From an uncultured Clostridia bacterium (lineage in GTDB: Bacteria > Bacillota > Clostridia > Oscillospirales > Butyricicoccaceae): a stretch of DNA of 17,585 nucleotides. The notes under the pieces are model-generated. The model did no database searches, was not told the DNA's origin, and was given only the letters and a program-made list of their open reading frames with translations. The stretch covers positions 1 through 17,585 of the forward strand of contig CALYTA010000001.1 in assembly GCA_945486175.1 (NCBI GenBank), written 5' to 3'. Below, in pieces: positions 7,445 through 13,928 of this stretch (the first letter of the stretch is position 1; each line of letters starts with the position of its first letter). The position numbers and the translations under genes are program-made.

Positions 7445-7475
7445 ATCATAACACAGAAGGGTGGAAAAGTCTGAA
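7445..7475 (-). promoter_or_regulatory. Promoter of the SLH/CAP gene
   Basis: Minus strand -10 TATGAT (7450-7445) preceded by TGTGT, giving an extended TRTGN element. The best -35 (TTCAGA, spacing 19) is weak, so recognition probably leans on the extended -10. Confidence 0.55.
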
Positions 7476-7491
7476 CCTTCGCCCGCAGCGC

Positions 7492-7531
7492 AAAAAAAAG
7501 CACCGCAGGGATGTCTGTTTCCCCGCAGTGC
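7492..7531 (-). terminator. Intrinsic terminator after the HD-domain gene
   Basis: On the minus strand a 12-position stem (GCACTGCGGGGA with TCCCTGCGGTGC, containing two G-T pairs) closes an 8-nt loop and is followed by eight T residues. It lies about 30 nt past the HD gene stop. Confidence 0.92.
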
Positions 7532-7560
7532 CCGGTGTATATTCTTCTTTTCATGCGCTG

Positions 7561-8046
7561 TCAGGCGCAGATCGGCGCCCCGCCCGTCCGCCGGAACAGG
7601 GTCTCCATCAGGGAGCAGTATTTATCCGCTGCGCAGACGATACACGCCTCCCGGCTCGTCGGAACTGCCCGCAGTGTCAGCGGCCACATATGTGTGCGGA
7701 TGATCTCCTGTTCACGCAATCCGATACGAAACTGTTTTCTCGCGTTCTCACATGCCCGCGCCGCATGGCGGAAGCCGTGCAGCCGGTGGCTGCCATCACC
7801 CTTCCGATGCCAGTCATACAGGTAAAAATCGTGCAGCAATGCGCCTGTAACCAGTGCCTGCTCATCCGCGCCGAGCTTCAGCCTGCGATTTGCCCAGTAA
7901 CTGACCCGCGCCACGTTCGCACAGTGGTCATAGGTGCTCACCGCACCATGCTGTGTGTACTGCCGCATCTGCTGTACCTGTTCGTCGCTGAGATAGCGCG
8001 CCAGCAGGGTGCGCAGGTGGTTTCGTTCTGTATGCGTCAGCCGCAT
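7561..8046 (-). CDS. HD-domain family hydrolase (small, stand-alone)
   Basis: A 161-residue protein with the metal-binding HD pattern: His41 in STYDHCANVARVS, His72-Asp73 in GALLHDFYLYDWH, His119 in IIRTHMWPL and Asp141 in CAADKYC. This matches small cytoplasmic HD phosphohydrolases that are often annotated only as HD family protein. The substrate cannot be read from sequence, and no synthetase or nucleotide-signalling domain is attached. ATG 8046 was preferred over the upstream in-frame ATG at 8064, because the GGAGGA ribosome binding site lies between the two and is 5 nt before 8046. Monocistronic, with its own promoter and terminator. Confidence 0.9.
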   Translation of the reverse strand: MRLTHTERNHLRTLLARYLSDEQVQQMRQYTQHGAVSTYDHCANVARVSYWANRRLKLGADEQALVTGALLHDFYLYDWHRKGDGSHRLHGFRHAARACENARKQFRIGLREQEIIRTHMWPLTLRAVPTSREACIVCAADKYCSLMETLFRRTGGAPICA

Positions 8047-8093
8047 GTCATTCCTCCATCTCATGCCAACGGGAGTCTGTCTTTTTCGCTGTT

Positions 8094-8122
8094 ATCATAC
8101 CACACATCCCACAGTCCGGCAA
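8094..8122 (-). promoter_or_regulatory. Promoter of the HD-domain gene
   Basis: Minus strand: -35 TTGCCG (8122-8117), 17 nt spacer, -10 TATGAT (8099-8094) with TGTGG directly upstream. The 11-mer TGTGGTATGAT is identical to that of the hom operon promoter. Confidence 0.75.
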
Positions 8123-8181
8123 TTGTTTTCTTTGGATCTATATGATATGTATGCCCATTTTTCATCTGCCTGATTCCGGCA

Positions 8182-8220
8182 CAAAAAACGCGCCGCAGAA
8201 GCTCTCCTTCCGCAGCGCGT
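8182..8220 (-). terminator. Intrinsic terminator after mrp
   Basis: A 14-position stem (ACGCGCTGCGGAAG with CTTCTGCGGCGCGT, two G-T pairs) with a 5-nt loop, followed by TTTTTT on the minus strand, about 20 nt past the mrp stop. Confidence 0.93.
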
Positions 8221-8241
8221 CGCCGTCCGTTTTTTATTGAC

Positions 8242-9054
8242 TCACAGCTTTGCAATCTTATCGCATGCCTTCGACAGGTCAGGCAGCTGTGCATCCTCCA
8301 GTGTACCTGCGTCGCAGGCAGCAGCCAGTGCCGGGTCAATCGGCAGCTTTGCCAGTACATCCAGCTTGTGCTCCTGTGCGATTTCCTCCACATGGCTTTC
8401 GCCAAAGACAGAAATCTTCTTGCCGCAGTCCGGGCACTGGATATAGCTGTAGTTTTCGATGATGCCGAGAATCGGGATCTCCATCATCTCCGCCATTTTG
8501 ACCGCCTTGGTGACGACCTGGGAAACCAGTTCCTGCGGAGAAGTCATGACGACAATGCCATCGACCGGCAGAGACTGGAAGACCGTCAGCGGCACATCAC
8601 CGGTTCCGGGAGGCATATCGACAAACATATAATCGACATCCTTCCAGATGATATCCGTCCAGAACTGCTGTACCGCACCGGCGATAATCGGCCCGCGCCA
8701 GATGACCGGGTCACTCGCGTTTTCCATCAGCAGGTTAATCGAACAGACATCAATGCCGGTTTTGGTTGCCATCGGGAATACGCCCTCTTCGGTCGCACCC
8801 AGCGTGCCGGTCAGGCCAAAGCCCTTCGGGATGGACGGTCCGGTGATATCCGCATCGAGAATGCCGCAGTGTGCGCCGCGGCGCTGCATGGCAATCGCCA
8901 GCATGGACGTACACAGGCTTTTGCCGACGCCGCCCTTGCCGCTGACAACGCCAATCACCTTGCGGATGCTGGACAGCGGATGCGGGGCCTTGAGCAGGGA
9001 CTCCGGCTCACCGCAGCTTCCGCCGCAGCTCTCGCAGTCGTGATTACAGCCCAT
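8242..9054 (-). CDS. mrp: Mrp/NBP35-type P-loop ATPase, iron-sulfur cluster carrier
   Basis: A 270-residue ParA-like ATPase of the Mrp/ApbC/NBP35 family, thought to deliver Fe-S clusters to apoproteins in the cytoplasm (family knowledge). The deviant Walker A SGKGGVGKS is at residues 38-46, switch/Walker B motif DMPPGTGD at 146-153, and the cluster-bridging CPDC pair at 207-210 in YIQCPDCGKK. The first 15 residues carry four cysteines spaced C-x3-C-x2-C-x3-C (3, 7, 10, 14), an NBP35-like N-terminal site. The DUF59/MIP18 domain found at the N-terminus of many bacterial Mrp proteins is absent. ATG 9054 is chosen because AAAGGAG lies 9 nt upstream. A TTG three codons earlier abuts the SD and is unsuitable. 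It is monocistronic and diverges from the ABC exporter. Confidence 0.95.
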   Translation of the reverse strand: MGCNHDCESCGGSCGEPESLLKAPHPLSSIRKVIGVVSGKGGVGKSLCTSMLAIAMQRRGAHCGILDADITGPSIPKGFGLTGTLGATEEGVFPMATKTGIDVCSINLLMENASDPVIWRGPIIAGAVQQFWTDIIWKDVDYMFVDMPPGTGDVPLTVFQSLPVDGIVVMTSPQELVSQVVTKAVKMAEMMEIPILGIIENYSYIQCPDCGKKISVFGESHVEEIAQEHKLDVLAKLPIDPALAAACDAGTLEDAQLPDLSKACDKIAKL

Positions 9055-9078
9055 AATAGTCAACTCCTTTTCTTTTAC

Positions 9079-9103
9079 GCCGCTGTTTGTTCAAAAAAGC
9101 GGC
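9079..9103 (-). other. 5' UTR hairpin of mrp
   Basis: On the minus strand GCCGCT and AGCGGC pair around a 13-nt loop (TTTTTGAACAAAC). The hairpin ends about 8 nt before the AAAGGAG ribosome binding site. Function unknown. Confidence 0.45.
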
Positions 9104-9135
9104 TGTGAACTTCCATATATACTATGTGCCGTAAT

Positions 9136-9163
9136 ATTATACCACATTCATCCGCATTTGCAA
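9136..9163 (-). promoter_or_regulatory. Promoter of mrp
   Basis: Minus strand: -35 TTGCAA (9163-9158), 16 nt spacer, consensus -10 TATAAT (9141-9136), preceded by TGTGG. The leader is about 75 nt. Confidence 0.8.
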
Positions 9164-9186
9164 GACAGAGCGCGAGAATTGCGCGC

Positions 9187-9215
9187 TTGACCGGGTGCGG
9201 CGGTTTTGGTATCCT
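9187..9215 (+). promoter_or_regulatory. Upstream promoter of the ABC exporter
   Basis: -35 TTGACC (9187-9192), 17 nt spacer, -10 TATCCT (9210-9215) with TGG just before it. Transcription would begin near 9222 and meet an intrinsic terminator within about 50 nt. It diverges from the mrp promoter, the two -35 elements being about 23 nt apart. The gene-free stretch 9055-9383 holds these promoters, the mrp 5' hairpin, the terminator, a mini-ORF and a second possible promoter. Confidence 0.6.
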
Positions 9216-9240
9216 GTTCGCAAAGTATTTTTAGGCATAG

Positions 9241-9271
9241 AAAAAAGCGATCGGCTATCCGGTCGTTTTTT
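9241..9271 (+). terminator. Intrinsic terminator inside the ABC exporter leader
   Basis: A 7-bp stem, CGATCGG/CCGGTCG (one T-G pair), with a CTAT loop is followed by TTTTTT and preceded by AAAAAA. It sits between the promoter at 9187 and the exporter start, so it could act as an attenuator or end a ~50-nt RNA. The A tract would also allow use in the reverse direction. Confidence 0.65.
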
Positions 9272-9309
9272 CATTTCATCCCCTATTGTTCTGCGGAGGA
9301 TTCTATCCA

Positions 9310-9363
9310 TTGGGCTGCGCGCAATCCCCACTTGCCAAACCGCCCGGTTTTGGGGTATGCTAA
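9310..9363 (+). CDS. Candidate 17-residue leader peptide upstream of the ABC exporter
   Basis: A strong GGAGGA (9295-9300) is followed after 9 nt by TTG (9310). The frame gives M-G-C-A-Q-S-P-L-A-K-P-P-G-F-G-V-C and ends in TAA at 9361-9363. The stop overlaps an ATG at 9357 that is in frame with the exporter. No start in the exporter frame fits this ribosome binding site except a rare ATT at 9309. A local hairpin (CCAAACC with GGTTTTGG, about 9334-9353) lies inside the mini-ORF. Coding status is inference: the peptide is too short to judge by composition. Confidence 0.35.
   Translation: MGCAQSPLAKPPGFGVC
9332..9361 (+). promoter_or_regulatory. Possible second promoter of the ABC exporter
   Basis: -35 TTGCCA (9332-9337), 18 nt spacer, -10 TATGCT (9356-9361). 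If active it would bypass the upstream terminator, start near 9368, and leave a leader of about 16 nt to the ATG at 9384. The overlap with the candidate leader peptide means at most one of the two may be meaningful. Confidence 0.4.
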
Positions 9364-9383
9364 AGGCTGTTGGAAAAAATCTG

Positions 9384-11174
9384 ATGGAAAGGACGCGATA
9401 TCCCTTGACCGATTCCCACGGACGCACCCGCTCCACCGGCGAGCTGCTGCGCCGCTTTATCCCGTATTTTCGGCCCTATCTGCCGGTTCTGATTTTTGAC
9501 CTGTTCTGCGCCGCCCTCACAACCATCTGTGAACTCGCGCTGCCGGTCATCGTGCGCTATGTCACCAATCTGGCGCAGTACAATCTGTCCGCGCTCACGG
9601 TGTCCGTCATTGTGCGCATCGGCGTGCTGTATCTCGTGCTGCGCATCATCGACACCGCAGGCGCCTATTTTATGGCAAACATCGGCCATGTTATGGGCGC
9701 ACGCATTGAAACCGATATGCGCCGCGAATTATTTGCGCACTTGCAGACGCTGTCGTTCCGGTATTATGCCAACGCGAAGGTCGGACAGCTGATGGCGCGC
9801 ATCACCTCCGACCTGTTTGACGTCACGGAATTTGCCCACCACTGCCCGGAGGAATTTTTCATTGCGGGCGTGAAAATTGCCGTGTCATTTGTCATCCTGC
9901 TGTCAGTCAACGTCCCGCTGACGCTGATTACCTTTGCCGTGCTGCCGGTCATGCTGCTGTGCTGCTATAAATTCAACCGCAGAATGCGTGAAACCTTTAA
10001 GGAATCGCGCTGGCAGGTCGGTGAAATCAACGCGCAGGTCGAGGATTCCCTGCTCGGCATCCGTGTTGTGAAGTCGTTCGCACAGGAGGAAACCGAACAG
10101 CGGAAATTCGATGAAGGCAACCGCCGCTGGCTCGCACTGAAAAAGCTCAATTATTTCTGGATGGGCGGCTTTCAGGCAACCACCCGCGGCTTTGACGGCC
10201 TGATGAACCTCGTCGTGCTGGTCTGCGGCAGCCTGTTCCTGCTGCGCGGCTCCATTTTCCCCGGTGACTTCGTTGCCTATCTGCTGTATGTCCAGACACT
10301 GCTCAACTCCATCCGCCGCATCGTCGAATTTGCCGAGCAGTTCCAGCGCGGCATGACCGGCATTGACCGTTTTCTGGAAATCATGGACGAAAAGCCGGAT
10401 ATCACCGATTCACCGGACGCAATCCCGTGTGACCATGTGCGCGGGGAAATCGACTTCGACGATGTTTCGTTCTCCTATGAGGATGACGCGGGCGAGGTGC
10501 TCGGACACATCAACCTGCATGTCGATGCCGGACAGAACATCGCAATTGTCGGCCCGTCCGGCGGCGGAAAAACTACTCTTTGTAATTTAATTCCAAGATT
10601 TTACGATGTGACAAGTGGTTCCGTCCGATTGGACGGCACGGATGTGCGCGACATCCAGCTGCATTCGCTGCGTTCGCACATCGGCGTCGTGCAGCAGGAC
10701 AACTATCTGTTCTCCGGCACGGTGCTGCACAACATCGAATATGGCCGTCCGGGTGCCTCGCGTGAGGATATCATCCGCGCGGCAAAGCTCGCGGGCGCAC
10801 ATGAATTCATCTCCGCCCTGCCGAACGGCTATGACACATTCATCGGCGAGCGCGGTGTCAAGCTCTCCGGCGGACAGAAGCAGCGCATCTCGATTGCGCG
10901 CGTCTTCCTCAAAGACCCTCCTGTGCTCATTCTGGACGAGGCTACCAGCGCGCTCGACAACGAGAGCGAACGCATTGTCCAGCAGTCGCTTGACAAGCTC
11001 GCGCGCGGGCGCACAGTATTCACAATTGCACACCGCCTGACCACCATCCGCGGCGCAGACCGCATCCTTGTCCTGACTGCCGACGGCATCGCCGAACAGG
11101 GCACGCATGAGGAATTGATTGCAAAAGGTGGTATCTACAAAGAACTATACAGTATGTATTCAGACATGCGGTGA
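9384..11174 (+). CDS. Half-size ABC exporter (fused permease and ATPase, ABCB/MsbA-like)
   Basis: A 596-residue exporter that would work as a dimer in the cytoplasmic membrane. The substrate is unknown, with lipid or drug-like compounds typical for the family. Residues ~25-307 form the six-helix ABC transporter membrane domain. The nucleotide-binding domain follows: Walker A GPSGGGKT at 390-397, Q-loop VVQQDNYLF, signature LSGGQ at 494-498, Walker B VLILDEA at 514-520, and H-loop His550 in TIAHRLTT. All catalytic residues are intact. The start is uncertain: ATG 9384 gives a normal length but only a weak SD. ATG 9357 would add 9 residues. The frame is open back to 9195. Codons 10566-10631, just after the Walker A core, are unusually AT-rich compared with the rest. 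Monocistronic, with a terminator directly after it. Confidence 0.93.
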   Translation: MERTRYPLTDSHGRTRSTGELLRRFIPYFRPYLPVLIFDLFCAALTTICELALPVIVRYVTNLAQYNLSALTVSVIVRIGVLYLVLRIIDTAGAYFMANIGHVMGARIETDMRRELFAHLQTLSFRYYANAKVGQLMARITSDLFDVTEFAHHCPEEFFIAGVKIAVSFVILLSVNVPLTLITFAVLPVMLLCCYKFNRRMRETFKESRWQVGEINAQVEDSLLGIRVVKSFAQEETEQRKFDEGNRRWLALKKLNYFWMGGFQATTRGFDGLMNLVVLVCGSLFLLRGSIFPGDFVAYLLYVQTLLNSIRRIVEFAEQFQRGMTGIDRFLEIMDEKPDITDSPDAIPCDHVRGEIDFDDVSFSYEDDAGEVLGHINLHVDAGQNIAIVGPSGGGKTTLCNLIPRFYDVTSGSVRLDGTDVRDIQLHSLRSHIGVVQQDNYLFSGTVLHNIEYGRPGASREDIIRAAKLAGAHEFISALPNGYDTFIGERGVKLSGGQKQRISIARVFLKDPPVLILDEATSALDNESERIVQQSLDKLARGRTVFTIAHRLTTIRGADRILVLTADGIAEQGTHEELIAKGGIYKELYSMYSDMR

Positions 11175-11209
11175 GTTTTCAAACCATCCGGCATGGCTGT
11201 GCCAATCCT

Positions 11210-11241
11210 GCACCCTTCGCTTCGGCGGAGGGTGCTTTTTT
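11210..11241 (+). terminator. Intrinsic terminator after the ABC exporter
   Basis: An 11-bp stem (GCACCCTTCGC/GCGGAGGGTGC, one T-G pair) with a TTCG tetraloop, followed by TTTTTT. It lies about 35 nt past the stop. Confidence 0.93.
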
Positions 11242-11388
11242 GTCCCGCGCAATTTCCTGCACGCCCGGAAATTTCTGCATCGTTTTATTCGTTATTTTGT
11301 CCAAAAAGTAACAAAGAATTTTGTATAAAATGGCGAACAAAATTCACCCAAAACCTGTTCAACTTTGCGCTATCCAAATACGGCACGG

Positions 11389-11399
11389 TGTGCTACAAT
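11389..11399 (+). promoter_or_regulatory. Extended -10 promoter of the MATE gene
   Basis: TGTGC followed by -10 TACAAT (11394-11399). No good -35 lies at the expected distance, so it would be an extended -10 promoter. A second AT-rich candidate (TTTTGTATAAAAT near 11321-11333) also exists upstream. Confidence 0.5.
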
Positions 11400-11466
11400 C
11401 TCAATGCATAGAAAAGGGTTATCCATTCGCACACGTTTTCACATGAACCAGGGGAGTTATACAATT

Positions 11467-12918
11467 ATGATGACAGATATGACCAAGGGGTCACCGTTTA
11501 AAATTCTGCTCAAATTTGTCCTGCCGATGCTGCTGAGCATGGTATTCCAGCAGATGTACAATCTGGCGGACAGTGTCATTGCCGGACGGTATCTGGGTGT
11601 CGATGCACTGGCGGCAACCGGTGCGGCGTATCCGATTACCGTGCTGTTTCTCGCTGTTGCGACCGGCGCAAGCGTCGGCTGCTCGGTCGTCATTTCACAG
11701 CTGTTCGGCGCACATGACCATGTGCGCATGCGCGCAGCGGTCAACACGGCAGTTATCACGCTGATTACACTGTCGCTGGTGCTGACGGTAGCCGGACAGA
11801 TTGCCTGCCCGGCACTGATGGCCTTCATCAATACGCCGGATGACATCTTTGATCTGACCATGGTCTATCTGCGCATCTATATTGCGGGCCTGCTGTTCCT
11901 GTTCCTCTACAATACTGCGACGGCAATTTTCAACGGCCTCGGCGACAGCCGCACACCGCTGTATTTCCTCGCGTTTTCCACGACATTTAATGTCATTCTG
12001 GATGTGCTGTTCGTCACCACGTTTGACATGGGCATCGCCGGTGTCGGCTGGGCAACACTGATCGCACAGGGCCTGTCCTCCATTCTGGCTATTCTCACAC
12101 TGGTGCGCCGCCTGTCCCGCATCAAGACCGAGCGCAAGCCGGCGCGCTTTGACACGCATCTGCTGCGCCGCATGAGCCTGATCGCCATTCCGTCCATCTG
12201 CCAGCAGTCATTTGTCTCGGTCGGTGTATTTTTTGTCCAGGGCCTCGTCAATTCGCTCGGACAGTTCACCGTCGCAGGCTTTTCCTCCGCGCTCAAGGTC
12301 AGCACCTTTGCGCTGATGGTCATGAATTCCCTGCCGAATGCACTGTCCAGCTATGCGGCACAGAACATCGGCGCACAGGATATCCCGCGCGTGCGCCAGG
12401 GCGTGCGCGCCTGCATCCTCATGTCCGAGATCATTATTTGCAGCATCATCGCGCTGTTCTTCTTCGCCGGGGACCAGATTCTCGGCCTGTTCATGGGCAG
12501 TGATGCCAACGGCACAGTCATCAACATCGGCGTACAGTATCTGCTGATTGTCGCGCCGTTTTATCCGCTGGTCGGCATCAAAAACTGCTGTGACAGCGTG
12601 CTGCGCGGGGGCGGTGCCATGGGCCCGTTTATGGTCACCACGCTGGCAGACCTCGTACTGCGCGTCGTGCTCGCCTATGCACTCATGCCGATCTGCGGTT
12701 TCTCCGGTATCTGTTATGCCTATCCGCTTGGCTGGATGATCGGCACCTCCATTTCGATCATTTTCTATATCTCCAACATCTGGATTCCAAAATACATGCG
12801 TCAGGCCAAAAAGCAGGGCTTTGTCCTCCATCCGATCCGCCGTGCGGAGGAGGAACAGAAGCAGGAGCATCACCTGCATCTGCACCTGCCGTTTGCTGTC
12901 CGGCATTGCTCTATATGA
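11467..12918 (+). CDS. MATE family efflux transporter
   Basis: A 483-residue polytopic membrane protein of the multidrug and toxic compound extrusion family, a cation-coupled exporter with about 12 helices (family knowledge). The family start is clear: KGSPFKILLKFVLPMLLSMV, then FQQMYNLADSVIAGRYLG and ALAATGAAYP, the conserved helix 1-2 region. The mid-protein repeat half begins near RRMSLIAIPSICQQSFVS, and the last third (GIKNCCDSVLRGGGAM) is also typical. The C-terminus ends in a charged, His-rich tail (EEEQKQEHHLHLHLP). ATG 11467 is chosen because GGGGAG lies 10 nt upstream. A second ATG follows at once. The longer frame to 11365 has no ribosome binding site and overlaps the promoter. Substrate is unknown. 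Confidence 0.95.
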   Translation: MMTDMTKGSPFKILLKFVLPMLLSMVFQQMYNLADSVIAGRYLGVDALAATGAAYPITVLFLAVATGASVGCSVVISQLFGAHDHVRMRAAVNTAVITLITLSLVLTVAGQIACPALMAFINTPDDIFDLTMVYLRIYIAGLLFLFLYNTATAIFNGLGDSRTPLYFLAFSTTFNVILDVLFVTTFDMGIAGVGWATLIAQGLSSILAILTLVRRLSRIKTERKPARFDTHLLRRMSLIAIPSICQQSFVSVGVFFVQGLVNSLGQFTVAGFSSALKVSTFALMVMNSLPNALSSYAAQNIGAQDIPRVRQGVRACILMSEIIICSIIALFFFAGDQILGLFMGSDANGTVINIGVQYLLIVAPFYPLVGIKNCCDSVLRGGGAMGPFMVTTLADLVLRVVLAYALMPICGFSGICYAYPLGWMIGTSISIIFYISNIWIPKYMRQAKKQGFVLHPIRRAEEEQKQEHHLHLHLPFAVRHCSI

Positions 12919-12950
12919 AAAGCCGCAGGCTATGTGCCTGCGGCTTTTTT
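12917..12950. terminator. Bidirectional terminator between the MATE and CmpB-type genes
   Basis: A perfect 10-bp stem (AGCCGCAGGC/GCCTGCGGCT) with a TATGT loop is flanked by AAAA on the left and TTTTTT on the right. It serves the plus-strand MATE gene and probably also the minus-strand gene ending at 12970. Confidence 0.92.
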
Positions 12951-12969
12951 CTGTCCCGAAACCGGGAAA

Positions 12970-13803
12970 TTACTTTTTCCAGTTTTTCTTTTCCAGTTCC
13001 TCGCGCAGCTGGCGCAGTGATCCGGCAAACCGGCGGCTGCTTGCGGATGGATGTGCTTTCAGAATAGCGCGGTTGAAATAGCGGTTCTGATGCTCCAGCC
13101 GGCGTGCAAACTCGCGGCGCAGCAGTTCGGAACGCTCTTCCAGGGCCTTCTGGCGCCGGCGGTTATCCTCCCGGATATCCTCGCCCAGCTCCTCCAGCCG
13201 GTCACGTGCCTCTGCACGGGCCAGGTCAAGCTGGACACGTGCCTCGTCGAGCTGCGTGCGCACGCGCTCCATTTCCTCGAGTACATGGCGCAGGTTGAAT
13301 GCGGCACGGAACGAAACGACGACATCGCTGGCAAACACACAACTGATGATAATCACTGCAATGAGCACGAGCAGATGCGGCAGGCGTTCCACCCAGCGCC
13401 CGATCGGCGGATGGATGAAATTGACGAGCAGCAGCGACAGAAATCCCCATGCAATGGATGATTGCAGGCAGATATAGCCATTGATATTGCCCTTTTTTCC
13501 GGTATAATCCCAGTACCGCATTTTAAACAGCAGTTCCATGACATATCCGGTGACATATTCCAGCAGGGTGGGGAAAAGAATGCCGAGCACGAACACGGCA
13601 AACGGATTGTCCTTCACCGGCAGGCAGACGAGCAGGATACAGAGCGCACCTGAGCCGTAAATCGGCAGCAGCGGCGCGCGCAGGAATCCACGGTTGACCC
13701 AGTGCCGCTGCAGCAGCGAAACATAAGCCGATTCAAAGCACCAGCCAAAAAAGCAGTATATATAAAACAGCAGCAGCCACTGTTCCAATGAATAGATGTG
13801 CAT
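12970..13803 (-). CDS. CmpB-type (putative ABC-transporter type IV) membrane protein with C-terminal coiled coil
   Basis: A 277-residue protein matching the PF06541/COG4905 family, whose function is not established despite the ABC-transporter label. About five membrane segments lie at residues 7-30, 43-61, 65-90, 110-130 and 141-163. Family hallmarks are FFGWCFESAY, NRGFLRAPLLPIYGSGA, LLEYVTGYVMELLF and WDYTGKKGNINGYICL. Residues ~172-265 form a long, highly charged alpha-helical stretch (HVLEEMERVRTQLDEARVQL, then EDIREDNRRRQKALEERSEL), probably a cytoplasmic coiled coil, ending in KKNWKK. ATG 13803 has GGAGG 6 nt upstream. It diverges from the SDR gene and shares its intergenic region. No ABC ATPase is linked to it. 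Confidence 0.9.
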   Translation of the reverse strand: MHIYSLEQWLLLFYIYCFFGWCFESAYVSLLQRHWVNRGFLRAPLLPIYGSGALCILLVCLPVKDNPFAVFVLGILFPTLLEYVTGYVMELLFKMRYWDYTGKKGNINGYICLQSSIAWGFLSLLLVNFIHPPIGRWVERLPHLLVLIAVIIISCVFASDVVVSFRAAFNLRHVLEEMERVRTQLDEARVQLDLARAEARDRLEELGEDIREDNRRRQKALEERSELLRREFARRLEHQNRYFNRAILKAHPSASSRRFAGSLRQLREELEKKNWKK

Positions 13804-13830
13804 ATCATACCTCCTACTTTATATTGACAC

Positions 13831-13859
13831 AGTATAACGGATTTTGTCGAATGATGCAA
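13831..13859 (-). promoter_or_regulatory. Promoter of the CmpB-type gene
   Basis: Minus strand: -35 TTGCAT (13859-13854), 17 nt spacer, -10 TATACT (13836-13831). Its -35 overlaps the position where the divergent SDR promoter would have its -35. Confidence 0.75.
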
Positions 13860-13873
13860 CATCTGCCGAAAAA

Positions 13874-13884
13874 TATGCTATACT
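13874..13884 (+). promoter_or_regulatory. Extended -10 promoter of the SDR-HAD operon
   Basis: TATGC followed by -10 TATACT (13879-13884). The -35 position (about 13855-13861) has no good match and overlaps the -35 of the divergent promoter. The leader to the SDR start is about 38 nt. Confidence 0.6.
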
Positions 13885-13928
13885 AGCAGGTAAGATATAT
13901 TTCGATGTATGTATAGGAGGAATCTGCC

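Noticed and set aside
8368-9108. Plus-strand open frame opposite mrp
   Set aside because: Shadow of mrp without ribosome binding site or motif.
9195-9383. N-terminal extension of the ABC exporter to the first open codon
   Set aside because: It would run through a promoter -10 and an intrinsic terminator and has no ribosome binding site at its start.
12208-12906. Minus-strand open frame opposite the MATE gene
   Set aside because: Shadow of the transporter frame. Its composition is polar and without any motif, and it has no promoter or ribosome binding site.
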